A stretch of 64,000 bases of DNA from Nocardiopsis sp. FIRDI 009 (GCF_003386285.1 NZ_QPNC01000009.1:124001-188000); one strand, 5' to 3'. Counted from the stretch's first letter, positions 26,520-35,900 are shown. A program made the numbers and translations. The notes: generated from the letters alone by a model not told the origin.

Positions 26520-27779
26520 ATGCCTGAATTCCACGTGGTCGACGCCTTCACCGACCGTCCCCTGGCGGGCAACCCCGCCGCCGTCCTCGTCCTGGACGAG
26601 CCCTACGCCGACGCCTGGGCCCAGGGGGTGGCCGCCGAGTTCAACCTCTCGGAGACGGCCTTCGCCCGCCGTGTCGACGGCCCCGAGGCCGACTACGAGC
26701 TGCGCTGGTTCACCCCGAAGGTGGAGGTCGACCTGTGCGGGCACGCCACCCTGGCCGCCGCGCACACCCTGGCCGGACTGGGGGTTCCCGGCCCCTACCG
26801 GTTCACCACCCGCAGCGGGATCCTCACCGTCACCGCCGACGGGGACCGCATGTGGCTGGACTTCCCCGCCCGGCCCGCGGAACGGATCGACGCACCCGAC
26901 GGCCTGGCCGCCGCGCTCGGCGCCGAGCCCCGGTGGGTCGGCCGCGGCGGGACGAACGACCTCCTCGTCGAACTCGCCGACGAGGCCGCCGTCCGCGCCC
27001 TCGCCCCGAACCAGGCGGCACTGGCCCGGATCGACGCGCGCGGGGTCATCGCCACCGCACGCGGGACCCACCACGACATCGTCTCCCGTTTCTTCGCCCC
27101 GGGCGTCGGGGTCCCGGAGGACCCGGTGACCGGAAGCGCCCACACGGTGCTGGCGCCGTTCTGGGCCGAGCGGCTGGGCCGCGTCGAGCTGACCGCCCAC
27201 CAGGCGTCGGCGCGCGGCGGCGACCTGGAGCTGCGCCTCCCGGCCGACGAGCCCGGACGGGTCCGGATCGGCGGGGCGGCGGTCACCGTGGCCCACGGCA
27301 CCCTGCACCTCCAGGGCGCCGGAGACGGGGAGAGGACGACGGGGCGGGACGGAGCGGCCGAGCGGTGGACGACCAAGGAGGAGATCGTCCGGGCCCGTGA
27401 GGAACTGGAGGCCGCCCACACCGGGTGGCGGCGGCCCGCCGCCTACGGGATCGGCCTCGAGAGGGACGGCGGCACGGTGTTCGGCCTGACCAACGTCGGC
27501 GGTAACTACCTGCCCGCCGTCATCCTCGGCCGCACGCTGGGCCACGTGTCCGGAACGGCCACCCACCGGATGACCGTCGGGCAGCTGGACGCCGCGATCG
27601 CCGGTCTGGCCCCGGCCGAGGCGTGCCCGGACTTCCAGCACCCGAACCTGCACCACTGGCGGGACCTGCGCGCCGAGGTGGCGGAGAAGGGCGGACGGCT
27701 CGTCGCGGTGTTCGTCGGTGACCTGGCCGACGCGCCCGTCGACGAGTACGACGCCGCCTTCCGCGCCGCTCTCGACTGA
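26520..27779 (+). CDS. PhzF-family isomerase, copy 2, with 150-residue C-terminal extension
   Basis: Residues 1-262 are a tandem duplicate of the gene 115 bases upstream, keeping Glu45 (NLSETAFA), the DLCGHATLAAAHTL loop and EDPVTGSAHTVL. Residues from about 270 to 419 are absent from copy 1: a charged linker, then WRRPAAYGIGLERDGGTVFG, VGGNYLPAVILGRTLGHVSG, and CPDFQHPNLHHWRDL, a segment I do not recognise. The start codon context differs little from copy 1. The fusion suggests a new partner function in the same chain. The two copies may be co-transcribed. Confidence 0.9.
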   Translation: MPEFHVVDAFTDRPLAGNPAAVLVLDEPYADAWAQGVAAEFNLSETAFARRVDGPEADYELRWFTPKVEVDLCGHATLAAAHTLAGLGVPGPYRFTTRSGILTVTADGDRMWLDFPARPAERIDAPDGLAAALGAEPRWVGRGGTNDLLVELADEAAVRALAPNQAALARIDARGVIATARGTHHDIVSRFFAPGVGVPEDPVTGSAHTVLAPFWAERLGRVELTAHQASARGGDLELRLPADEPGRVRIGGAAVTVAHGTLHLQGAGDGERTTGRDGAAERWTTKEEIVRAREELEAAHTGWRRPAAYGIGLERDGGTVFGLTNVGGNYLPAVILGRTLGHVSGTATHRMTVGQLDAAIAGLAPAEACPDFQHPNLHHWRDLRAEVAEKGGRLVAVFVGDLADAPVDEYDAAFRAALD

Positions 27780-27920
27780 CCGCGGCCGCGCGTCCGCACC
27801 ACGTGTCCTGCCAGGTCGATCGCGCCGGAGACCGCCGCGACCGTCGAACGGGAACATGAATCCGCCGGAATCAAGGTTTCCCCCGCACGGGACACCGACT
27901 TCCGGTAGAAATGAACCCAG

Positions 27921-28042
27921 GCACCTCCCCACCCCTCCCGGGGAGGTGCGGACGCCCCAGCCGACCCGGAACACCCCCTTGGTATCGGGTGGGCTGGGGC
28001 CACCCCGAAGGGATCGGCCCCGGCACCGCCACCGGGGCCGAT
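27921..28042 (+). other. Cluster of three hairpins after the PhzF genes
   Basis: Three stems follow each other: GCACCTCCCC/GGGGAGGTGC (27921-27949), GCCCCAGCC/GGCTGGGGC (27954-28000) and ATCGGCCCCGG/CCGGGGCCGAT (28013-28042). The rest of the 441-base gap (27780-28220) holds no gene that I can see. They probably end the PhzF message, but three in a row is more than is needed for that. Confidence 0.6.
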
Positions 28043-28220
28043 CTCCTTCAGTTCGCGGACCGGGCGAGACCGGGCGTTCTGCGGCCGTACGCCCGGGCGC
28101 GTTCTCCTCGGCGACGCCCCGCCGACGTGGTCGCCCGAGGTTGTCCACAGGGCTTCTCCGGCGGTACGCGATTCGTCCTACCCTGGCTGGAGCAGTGCCA
28201 CGAACACGGGGGAGAACACG

Positions 28221-29978
28221 ATGGCGGGACGGTACGGCAACGGCGGCCAGGGGCGCCGGCACGGCGGCGGGGGAGGACGTGGCGGGGGCCGCAGGCCCGA
28301 GCCCGAACCGATCCGCGGCGTGCGCGACGACGCCCGGCTCTCGTCCGAGCTGCTGCGCATGGACGGCGACTCCTACGGCCGCTACAAGTCCCTCAAGGGC
28401 GACTGGGACTTCGGCGACTTCACCCTCACCGTGCAGCACGCCCAGTCCGACCCGTTCGCGCCGCCCTCGCGGGTGCGCGTGCTCGTCCACGACGCGGGCA
28501 TCCCCAAGAGCGCCTGGGCCGACCCCGTCCGGCGCCGCGCCACGGCCGACTACCTCGGCCGCCGCGCACGACGACTGCTCAGAGGATCGCTGCTCAAGAT
28601 CGACACCGGGGGCCAGGAGGTCATCGAACGCTCCTCCTGCCAGGTCACCGAGGGCGGCGGTATCGACCTGCGCATCGGCATCGACCTGCCCGGCCGCGGC
28701 CGCCGCATCGACGGCCGCACCGCCGAGCGCGAGCTGTGCGCCACCCTGCCCGACCTCGTCGACGACCTCGACTGGGAGGAGATCGACACCGCCGAGGCCG
28801 AGGCCTTCGCCGACAGCGTCGCCGACACCGTCGCCCTGCGCGCCCAGCTGGAGGAGCGGGGACTGGTGGCCTTCGTCGCCGACGGCGCGATCCTGCCCCG
28901 GCGCAGCGGCGTCAGCGACGAACCCATGACGGGCGGTGCCGTCCCCTTCGAGTCACCGGAGCCCCTGCGGGTGAGCGTCGACCTCCCGCACCGCGGCACC
29001 GTCACCGGCATGGGCGTGCCCGAGGGCATCACCCTCATCGTCGGCGGCGGCTTCCACGGCAAGTCGACCCTCCTGCACGCCCTGGAGCGCGGTGTGTACG
29101 ACCACATCCCCGGCGACGGGCGCGAACTGGTCGTGAGCAGGGGCGACGCCGTCAAGATCCGCGCCGAGGAGGGTCGCCGGGTCGAACGCACCGACGTCAG
29201 TCCCTTCGTGCGCGGTCTGCCCACCGGCGCCGACACCGGCGACTTCCGCACGGAGAACGCCTCCGGTTCCACCTCCCAGGCGGCCAACATCTGCGAGGCC
29301 GTCGAGGCCGGGTCGCGCACCCTGCTCGTGGACGAGGACTCCACCGCCACCAACCTGATGATCCGTGACGAGCGCATGCAGGCCCTCGTGCACGGTGACC
29401 GAGAACCCCTCGTCCCGTTCATCGACATCGTCCGCCCCCTGCACCGCGAGCACCGCGTCTCGACCGTCCTCGTCATGGGCGGCAGCGGCGACTACTTCGA
29501 CGTCGCCGACCAGGTCATCATGCTCGACGCCTACCACCCCCACGACGTCACCGAACGGGCCCGGGCCCTGGCCCGTGAGCGCGCCGACGCCGACTTCACC
29601 CCGCCCCGCCACCGGATCGTCGACCCCGCCTCGGTGAACCCCACCACCGCGCGCGGCCGGAGCAAGATCAAGCGCCGGGACATGGACGTGCTGGTCTTCG
29701 GTGACCACGACATCGACGTGCGCTCCGTCGAGCAGTTCGTCGACCCCGGACAGATCACCGGCGCCGGACTCGCCCTGCGCGAACTCGTGCGCGGCGGTCA
29801 CCTGGACGGCGCCCGCACCCTCGCCGAGGCCCTGGACTCCCTGGAACGGGCCCTGGCCAGGGACGGCGTCACCCGTCTCGGCGGGGACTTCGGCGGTGAC
29901 TACGCCCTGCCGCGCCGGTACGAGATCGCCGCGGTGCTCAACCGCCTGCGCGCCCTGCGCGTCGCGGAACTGCGCTGA
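28221..29978 (+). CDS. ABC-class P-loop ATPase (ABC_ATPase, PF09818-type)
   Basis: The 585-residue soluble protein opens with a Gly/Arg-rich tail (to about residue 30), then a family-specific N-terminal domain (LLRMDGDSYGRYKSLKG), a P-loop GGGFHGKSTLLHALE near residue 280, an unusual signature region SGSTSQAANICEAVEAGS, Walker B TLLVDEDSTATN, and a switch region VLVMGGSGDYFDVAD. It belongs to the stand-alone predicted ATPases of the ABC class found across bacteria and some eukaryotes, with nucleic-acid-binding relatives; its cellular role is not established. ATG 28221 follows GGGGGAGAACACG. It stands alone between hairpin-rich spacers. Confidence 0.88.
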   Translation: MAGRYGNGGQGRRHGGGGGRGGGRRPEPEPIRGVRDDARLSSELLRMDGDSYGRYKSLKGDWDFGDFTLTVQHAQSDPFAPPSRVRVLVHDAGIPKSAWADPVRRRATADYLGRRARRLLRGSLLKIDTGGQEVIERSSCQVTEGGGIDLRIGIDLPGRGRRIDGRTAERELCATLPDLVDDLDWEEIDTAEAEAFADSVADTVALRAQLEERGLVAFVADGAILPRRSGVSDEPMTGGAVPFESPEPLRVSVDLPHRGTVTGMGVPEGITLIVGGGFHGKSTLLHALERGVYDHIPGDGRELVVSRGDAVKIRAEEGRRVERTDVSPFVRGLPTGADTGDFRTENASGSTSQAANICEAVEAGSRTLLVDEDSTATNLMIRDERMQALVHGDREPLVPFIDIVRPLHREHRVSTVLVMGGSGDYFDVADQVIMLDAYHPHDVTERARALARERADADFTPPRHRIVDPASVNPTTARGRSKIKRRDMDVLVFGDHDIDVRSVEQFVDPGQITGAGLALRELVRGGHLDGARTLAEALDSLERALARDGVTRLGGDFGGDYALPRRYEIAAVLNRLRALRVAELR

Positions 29979-29992
29979 CCGGGGAGGGACTT

Positions 29993-30010
29993 CTGGAGCG
30001 ATCGCTCCAG
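29993..30010. other. Perfect 18-bp palindrome after the ATPase gene
   Basis: CTGGAGCGATCGCTCCAG is self-complementary over 18 bases and starts 15 bases after the ATPase stop. It could be a short terminator hairpin or a protein-binding site. Confidence 0.5.
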
Positions 30011-30060
30011 GGGGTCTGTCCGGGTGCCGCCGGGTTCGCCGAGTGGACACCGCGCCTGCT

Positions 30061-30151
30061 CCGGAGGCGTCGGTTGAGGGTGGTGGAGGGCGACGGAGTG
30101 GGGGGTGCCGCGCCGGAGGCGTCCGTTGAGGGTGGCGGGCGGGCCGGAGTG
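30061..30151 (+). repeat. Imperfect two-unit tandem repeat in spacer
   Basis: Two units of about 40 bases begin CCGGAGGCGTCGGTTGAGGG (30061) and CCGGAGGCGTCCGTTGAGGG (30113) and end with GGAGTG, with a 52-base period. The surrounding 423-base gap (29979-30401) has no recognisable gene; GAGGCGGAGGACCAG just after the second unit resembles the left edge of the dispersed repeat at 1120. Confidence 0.6.
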
Positions 30152-30281
30152 AGGCGGAGGACCAGAACGAACCGGAGCGCACCGGCCCCACGGCTCGGTA
30201 TGACCACCGTCACCCCGCTGGGAGGGGGTCCTGGCGGCCCGCTTCCACGGGTGGCGGGTCGGTATTGTGGAAAAGCGGGAC

Positions 30282-30312
30282 GGACCCACCCACGCGGTGC
30301 GCGGGTGGGTCC
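30282..30312 (+). terminator. Hairpin upstream of PAC2 gene
   Basis: GGACCCACCC (30282-30291) pairs with GGGTGGGTCC (30303-30312). It lies 90 bases before the PAC2 start and may terminate upstream transcription or form part of the PAC2-pyrD leader. Confidence 0.5.
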
Positions 30313-30401
30313 CCCGTGGGCCGCGCGGCACCGCGGCGGCCGAGGCTGCGGCCGCGGGCGTCGCCCCCTGCGATCCCGACCAGTTTGGAGACGAGAACCC
30401 G

Positions 30402-31328
30402 GTGCGTGAACCCGCTGATCTGTACGAACTCCATCCCGGCTTCGACGACGTCGCCGGTCTGGCGATGCTCGTCTGTCTGGACGGCTTCGTCGACGCCGGT
30501 CACGCCGGGCGCCAACTGGCCTCGGCGCTCTTCGACCGGTTCACCGCGGAGGAGATCGCGACCTTCGACACCGACCGGCTCGTGGACTACCGTTCCCGCC
30601 GCCCGACGATGACCTTCGTCGAGAACTCCTGGACCGACTACGCCGCTCCCAAGTTGGCCCTCTACCGGATGCACGACGAGGAGGGCGCCCCCTTCCTGGT
30701 CCTGCACGGCCCCGAGCCCGACCGCGAGTGGGAGCTGTTCGCCTCGGCGGTCGCCACCCTCATCGATCACTTCCGCGTCACCCTGTCCGTCAGCGTCAAC
30801 GGCATCCCCATGGCCGTCCCGCACACCCGGCCGGTCACGGTCACCCCGCACTCCACCCGCCCCGAGCTGGTCGCGGGCCACACCCCGTGGATCGGCCGGG
30901 TCGAGGTCCCCGGCAGCGCCGTGGCGCTGCTGGAGTACCGCCTGGGCCAGGTGGGCCACGACTTCGTCGGCTACGCCATCCACGTCCCCAGCTACCTCGC
31001 CCAGTCCGAGTACCCCCGTGCGGCCATCGCCGCCGTGAAGCACGTCTCCGGGGCGACCGGGCTGGCCCTGCCCACGAGCGGGCTGGAGGACGTGGCCGGG
31101 GCCACCGACGTCGACATCGCCGAACAGGTGGCGGCCTCCGAGGAGGTCCAGCGTGTCGTGGCCAACCTGGAACGGCAGTACGACGACATCATGTCCTCAC
31201 AGGTCGACAGCGAGGAGCGGCCGACGCTCCCGCTCGCCGACGACGAGGGCGGACTGCCCACCGCCGACGAACTCGGCGCGGAACTCGAACGCTTCCTCGC
31301 AGAGCGCGAGGGCGACGGAAACGGATGA
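30402..31328 (+). CDS. PAC2-family protein
   Basis: The 308-residue protein matches actinobacterial PAC2 (proteasome assembly chaperone 2-like) proteins: [15 protein letters not shown] near residue 25, [14 protein letters not shown] near 105, and [20 protein letters not shown] near 190. An acidic, Glu-rich C-terminus closes it. The fold is known from archaeal and eukaryotic proteasome assembly factors; the bacterial function is not established. The GTG at 30402 has GGAGACGAG upstream. Its stop overlaps the start of pyrD (ATGA), so the two are coupled. Confidence 0.88.
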   Translation: MREPADLYELHPGFDDVAGLAMLVCLDGFVDAGHAGRQLASALFDRFTAEEIATFDTDRLVDYRSRRPTMTFVENSWTDYAAPKLALYRMHDEEGAPFLVLHGPEPDREWELFASAVATLIDHFRVTLSVSVNGIPMAVPHTRPVTVTPHSTRPELVAGHTPWIGRVEVPGSAVALLEYRLGQVGHDFVGYAIHVPSYLAQSEYPRAAIAAVKHVSGATGLALPTSGLEDVAGATDVDIAEQVAASEEVQRVVANLERQYDDIMSSQVDSEERPTLPLADDEGGLPTADELGAELERFLAEREGDGNG

Positions 31329-32473
31329 CCGTGTTCTACCAAGTGCTCTTCAGCTCGGTCCTGCGTCACATGGACGCGGAGAGGGCCCACCAGCTGAGCT
31401 TCGCCGCGCTGCGCGGCGTGGCCGCCGTCCCCGGCGTCGCCGCGGCCGTGGGCCGGGTCCTGGGTCCGCGCGAGCCCGAACTGACCGTGCACGCCCTGGG
31501 CCGTGAGTTCCCCGGTCCGCTGGGCATGGCCGCCGGGTTCGACAAGAACGCCGAGAGCCCGCACGGACTGGCCGCGCTCGGTTTCGGGTTCGTCGAGATC
31601 GGCACGGTCACCGCCCAGCCCCAGCCCGGCAACCCCAAGCCGCGTCTGTTCCGCCTGGTCGAGGACCGCGCCATCGTCAACCGGATGGGCTTCAACAACG
31701 AGGGCTCGGCCCTGGTCGCCGAGCGCCTGCACCACCAGCGGTCCGCCGGCCGTCCGGTCCTGGGCGTCAACATCGGCAAGACCAAGGTGACGCCCGAGGA
31801 GGACGCCCCGGCCGACTACGCGACCAGCGCCCGCCGCCTGGCCCCGTACGCCGACTACATGGTGGTCAACGTCAGCTCGCCGAACACCCCCGGGCTGCGC
31901 AACCTCCAGGGCGTCGAACAGCTGCGTCCGCTCCTGGCGGCCGTGCGCGAGGCCCTGGCCGAGGCCGGCCGCCCGGAGCTGCCGTTGCTGGTGAAGATCG
32001 CGCCCGACCTGGCCGACGAGGACGTCGACGCGGTCGCCGACCTCGCCCTGGCCGAGGGCCTGGACGGCATCATCGCCACCAACACCACCGTCTCCCGCGA
32101 GGGGTTGGCCGCCTCCGACGAGGAGGTCGAGGCGGCCGGTGCCGGCGGCCTCTCCGGTGCTCCGCTCAAGGACCGCTCGCTGGAGGTGCTGCGCCGTCTG
32201 CGGTCCCGGGTGGGCGACCGCGTCACGCTGGTCGCCGTCGGCGGCATCGAGACCGCCGAGGACGCCTGGGCGCGCATCCGCGCCGGCGCCACCCTGGTCC
32301 AGGGCTACACCGGCCTGATCTACGGTGGTCCGCTGTGGCCGCGCCGCGTCCACCGCGGGCTGGCCCGCCTGGTGCGCGAGGCCGGGTACGCCTCGGTCGG
32401 TGACGCGGTCGGCTCCGACGCGCCCCCACCGGATCTGACCCTGGTGGGCGACGACGTCGAAGCCGCCTCCTGA
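31325..32473 (+). CDS. pyrD: Dihydroorotate dehydrogenase (quinone), class 2
   Basis: The 382-residue FMN enzyme oxidises dihydroorotate to orotate in pyrimidine synthesis, passing electrons to membrane quinone. Class 2 features are the N-terminal membrane-binding helix ([20 protein letters not shown]), [11 protein letters not shown], the NRMGFNNEG loop, catalytic-Ser region [13 protein letters not shown], and the FMN-phosphate motifs AVGGIET and [10 protein letters not shown]. The ATG overlaps the PAC2 stop. It lies apart from the main pyr cluster. Confidence 0.97.
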   Translation: MTVFYQVLFSSVLRHMDAERAHQLSFAALRGVAAVPGVAAAVGRVLGPREPELTVHALGREFPGPLGMAAGFDKNAESPHGLAALGFGFVEIGTVTAQPQPGNPKPRLFRLVEDRAIVNRMGFNNEGSALVAERLHHQRSAGRPVLGVNIGKTKVTPEEDAPADYATSARRLAPYADYMVVNVSSPNTPGLRNLQGVEQLRPLLAAVREALAEAGRPELPLLVKIAPDLADEDVDAVADLALAEGLDGIIATNTTVSREGLAASDEEVEAAGAGGLSGAPLKDRSLEVLRRLRSRVGDRVTLVAVGGIETAEDAWARIRAGATLVQGYTGLIYGGPLWPRRVHRGLARLVREAGYASVGDAVGSDAPPPDLTLVGDDVEAAS

Positions 32474-32513
32474 ACCCACCGGTTCGGGAGGGCCCGACCC
32501 ACGACACCGTTCC

Positions 32514-32544
32514 GACGCCCGGTCGACCGTCTCGACCGGGCGTC
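32514..32544 (+). terminator. Terminator hairpin after pyrD
   Basis: GACGCCCGGTCGA (32514-32526) and TCGACCGGGCGTC (32532-32544) form a perfect 13-bp stem with a 5-base loop, 41 bases after the pyrD stop and before a converging gene. Confidence 0.8.
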
Positions 32545-32642
32545 GGCGCATTCCGGTGCGCACCCGCGCACCGGGCGCGGGATGCGGTGCCGCCACCGGG
32601 GACCTCGCCGCCCGGACCCGCCCCGCGTCCTCCCCGCGCCGG

Positions 32643-34199
32643 TCAGGACTCCGGGGCCTCGCCCTCGTTCCCGGGCACCCGGCCGTGCCGGGGGTAGGAC
32701 TCCCCGGGCTCCGGATCGCCGATCACCTGCGATGCGGTCGCGAACACGAAACCCTCCCCGCGCAGCCGCTCGATGATCTCCGGGACGGCGGCCACGGTCG
32801 GCGACAGGGTGTCGTGCAGCAGCACCACCGAGTCCCGCTCCGCCGCCGCCACGACACGGTCCGCGATCTCGTCCGGGGCGAGCCCCTTCCAGTCCTCGCT
32901 GTCCAGGTTCCACAGGACCTGGGCCATCCCCTGGTCGCCGATCTCGGCGAGCACCTCCGGTGAGCTGTCTCCGAAGGGCGGCCGGAACAGCCGCACCGTG
33001 TGTCCGGTGTGCCTGCTGACGATCGCGCTCACCGCCGCCACCTGTCCCGGCAGATCGGCCTCGGGCATGTCGGGCATATGCTCATGCTGGTCGTTGTGGC
33101 TGGCGATCTCGTGCCCCTCGGCGTAGGCGCGCCGGTAGGCGAGGGGGCGGGTCAGCGCCGGGTCGGCGTTGAGGAAGAACGTCGCCGTCACCTCCTCCTC
33201 GGCGAGCAGGTCGAGCAACGGCGCGGTGGTGTCGGCCGGACCGTCGTCGAAGGTCAGCGCCACGCACCGGACCCCCTCGGCCCGGCAGTCGACGTTCTCG
33301 TCCCCGGCGGCGACCTCCCCGGGCACGGCGGGCCGGGGGTCGGGGGCCCGGCCCGGTTCGGGTACCGCGTAGTCCGGTTCCTCCCGTAGCGAGGCCGCAC
33401 GCGCGCGCTCGCCCAGCTCGGACAGGAGCGGATCGGCCTCGGCGGAGTCGACCACCACGGCGACGCGCCCGGGGGAGGAGTCCGGTGGATGACCCTCGCG
33501 TACCGGGGACAGGTGCCCGTCGTCGAACTCCACGACCAGGTCGCCGTCGGTGTTGAAGCCGAGGGAGTCGTAGCTGGCCCGGATCGGGAAGAGGCTCCCG
33601 GTGTCGACGTCGGGGCGGCCGGCCAGGTCGGCGCGGACGATCTCGTTCAGCTCCGCGAGTTCCTCCTGTCCGGCGATCAGTTCCGAGGAGTAGCGGGTCA
33701 GCCCGGTCTCGGCGTCGTACCAGTACGTCTCGTACCCCTGCCGCAGCCCGTGCAGGTCCTTCTCGGTGCGGGTCAGGCGCACCCCCAGCACGCCGTCCCC
33801 GGCGGCGGCGACCTCCCAGTCGACGGTCAGGGACACCGGGTCCCGGCTGGCCCCCCGGAAGTCGAGCACCTCCCGGTCCACGAGTGCGGCGAGACCCTCG
33901 GCGAACTCCGGAGCGCCCTCGAACTCGGGGTAGGCGACGGTGATGTCCAGCCCCTCGGGGAGGTGGGGGTGGCCGCCGTAGTCGGCGGCGCCGCCGGTCC
34001 ACTCGGTGACGGCCTCCTCGGGCTCGTCCAGAACCACGGTGATCCGGTCGGCGGAATCCGCGTCACCGGTGGCCGTCCCGCACGCGGTGGCGGTCAGCGC
34101 CAGCGTGACGGCCGCGGCGCCGGACCGCCACGGGCCGCTCCGTCCGCTGCCCAGGGGGTGGCTGCTCTGCTGCTGGCGCGCTCGGATCGACGGCTCCAC
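32643..34199 (-). CDS. PdaC-like polysaccharide deacetylase, copy 1 (likely lipoprotein)
   Basis: The 518-residue exported protein has an N-terminal hydrophobic stretch ending ATACGTA near residue 38-43, a plausible though weak lipobox. A DUF3298/RsiV-like domain follows (YETYWYDAETGLTRYSSELIAG, SLGFNTDGDLVVEFDDGHLSP). The C-terminal NodB deacetylase has the metal Asp motif TFDDGPAD, His motif SHNDQHEH, RPPFGDSS, and LLHDT with the catalytic His. It should remove acetyl groups from wall glycans, as B. subtilis PdaC with the same architecture does on peptidoglycan. The next gene upstream is a paralogue in the same orientation, 124 bases away. Confidence 0.92.
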   Translation of the reverse strand: MEPSIRARQQQSSHPLGSGRSGPWRSGAAAVTLALTATACGTATGDADSADRITVVLDEPEEAVTEWTGGAADYGGHPHLPEGLDITVAYPEFEGAPEFAEGLAALVDREVLDFRGASRDPVSLTVDWEVAAAGDGVLGVRLTRTEKDLHGLRQGYETYWYDAETGLTRYSSELIAGQEELAELNEIVRADLAGRPDVDTGSLFPIRASYDSLGFNTDGDLVVEFDDGHLSPVREGHPPDSSPGRVAVVVDSAEADPLLSELGERARAASLREEPDYAVPEPGRAPDPRPAVPGEVAAGDENVDCRAEGVRCVALTFDDGPADTTAPLLDLLAEEEVTATFFLNADPALTRPLAYRRAYAEGHEIASHNDQHEHMPDMPEADLPGQVAAVSAIVSRHTGHTVRLFRPPFGDSSPEVLAEIGDQGMAQVLWNLDSEDWKGLAPDEIADRVVAAAERDSVVLLHDTLSPTVAAVPEIIERLRGEGFVFATASQVIGDPEPGESYPRHGRVPGNEGEAPES

Positions 34200-34322
34200 C
34201 GGACTTCCTCACCCCTGCCGGACGGTTGGCGGCTGACGGGAGCAACATAGGTGACCCGGACCACGCGCCCGGGGCGATGGCCACATGTGGTCACCTCCCT
34301 GGCGCGTCCGGTGGCGGGCGTG

Positions 34323-35900
34323 TCAGTCCTCGGGGTCCCCGGCGGGTTCCTGGCCGTCGGAGCCGTCCTCGGGGTCCTCCTTCTTCTCGGGTCGGCCGTC
34401 GTGGTAGGTCGCGCCCGGGGTCGTGGTCCCCAGCAGTTGGGAGACGGTCACCATCGTGTAGCCCCGCGCGTCGAGCTCACGGATGATCTCGTGGGACGCG
34501 TCGATGGTGGTGCCGTGGATGTCGTGCATGAGGATGATCGCGCCGTCCGAGGCGCCGCCCAGGGCCCGGGAGGCGACCAGCGAGGCGTCGCGGTCCTTCC
34601 AGTCGAGGGTGTCCACGCTCCAGATGATCTGGGCCAGCCCCATGTCCTCGGTCACGGCGGCGACACCGTCGTCGGTGGCACCGTAGGGCGGACGCATCAG
34701 GTCCATGGTGTAGCCGGTCTCGCGGAACACCTGCGCCTGGACGGTCTCGAGTTCGTCCCGGACCCCGTCCCGGCTCAGGCCGGTCAGGTCGGGGTGGCCC
34801 AGGGTGTGGTTGGCGATCTCGTGCCCCTCGGCGTAGGCGCGCCGCACGGTGCGGGGATGCTCCAGGACCGGGACCCCGGTCACGAAGAAGGTGGCGCGGG
34901 CGTCGTACTCGGCGAGCGTGTCCAGCAGTTCGGGGGTGCGCCCGCCGGGGCCGTCGTCGTAGGTCAGGGCCACGCACCGGGTCTCGGGGTCGGAGCAGTC
35001 CACCGTGTCGTCGACGGGGGAGATCAGGCCCGGCCGTTCCTCGGTGCTCCCGTCCTTGTCCGCCTCGGGCGGCCCCGACACGGAGAAGGACTCCACTCCG
35101 ACGGTCGCGGCGTCACGGGCGCGGACGCCCAGGTCGGACAGGAGTGGATCGGCCTCCTCCCGATCGACGACCACGTGCACGGGGCCTTCGTCGACGGGGG
35201 CGACCTGCCCGGTGTCGAACTCCACGACCAGGTCGCCGTCGGGGTTGAAGCCCACCGAGTCGTAGAGCGCGGCCACCGGGAGGACGGCCGCGCCGTCGAC
35301 CGTCTCCGGGCTCCGCTCCCGGACCAGCGCGTTGAGCCGGTCCAGTTCGTCCTGGCCCGCGACCAACTCGTTGGAGCCGTGCGTCAGGCCGGTGTCGGCC
35401 TCGTACCAGTACGTGCTGTGGCCCTCACGGGAGCCCTCGGAATCGGTCTCGGTACTGGTCACGCGTACGCCGACCAGGTCGTCGTTGGCGGCGGTCAGAC
35501 CCCATTCGGCGGAGTAGGTCTCCGCTCCGGGGTTGGCCGCCTCGAAGGCCGCCACGTCGGCGTCGAGGGTGCGGGAGAGGAAGTCGGTCAGCGGTTCGGC
35601 GTCGGGCAGGACGGGGTAGGTCACGTCCGCGGAGACGTCGCCGTCGTAGGACAGCGTCTCCTCCGTCACGTCGACCACGTCGGCCGGATCGACCACCGTC
35701 AGCCGGTCGGGTTCTCCGGTGGCGGGGAGGGGGGCGTTCTCCTCCTCCGTCCCGTGCGCGGCGTTCTCTGCGGGGTCGAGGACGGAGAAGACGCCGGATT
35801 GGGTTATGAGCAGCACCAGCCCCGCCAGCACCGCCACCGCGACCACGACCGTGACGAGGGGGCGTCGGGTTGCCATGGTCCGTGGGGACTGCTTGTTCAC
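34323..35900 (-). CDS. PdaC-like polysaccharide deacetylase, copy 2 (membrane-anchored)
   Basis: The 525-residue paralogue of the gene downstream keeps the same order: a membrane anchor (LVTVVVAVAVLAGLVLLIT, residues 15-33), the RsiV-like domain (STYWYEADTGLTHGSNELVAG, FNPDGDLVVEF), and NodB with TYDDGPGG, HTLGHPDL (both His ligands kept), MRPPYGAT and MHDIHGTT. Copy 1 is a likely lipoprotein whereas this one is anchored by a helix. GTG 35900 lies after GGAGAACCCCTG; an ATG at 35963 would add a proline/arginine tail. The acidic C-terminal tail is of unknown use. Confidence 0.92.
   Translation of the reverse strand: MNKQSPRTMATRRPLVTVVVAVAVLAGLVLLITQSGVFSVLDPAENAAHGTEEENAPLPATGEPDRLTVVDPADVVDVTEETLSYDGDVSADVTYPVLPDAEPLTDFLSRTLDADVAAFEAANPGAETYSAEWGLTAANDDLVGVRVTSTETDSEGSREGHSTYWYEADTGLTHGSNELVAGQDELDRLNALVRERSPETVDGAAVLPVAALYDSVGFNPDGDLVVEFDTGQVAPVDEGPVHVVVDREEADPLLSDLGVRARDAATVGVESFSVSGPPEADKDGSTEERPGLISPVDDTVDCSDPETRCVALTYDDGPGGRTPELLDTLAEYDARATFFVTGVPVLEHPRTVRRAYAEGHEIANHTLGHPDLTGLSRDGVRDELETVQAQVFRETGYTMDLMRPPYGATDDGVAAVTEDMGLAQIIWSVDTLDWKDRDASLVASRALGGASDGAIILMHDIHGTTIDASHEIIRELDARGYTMVTVSQLLGTTTPGATYHDGRPEKKEDPEDGSDGQEPAGDPED

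Noticed and set aside
25613-27779. Phenazine biosynthesis cluster
   Set aside because: Only PhzF-fold proteins are present; no phzA/B, D, E or G genes lie nearby.
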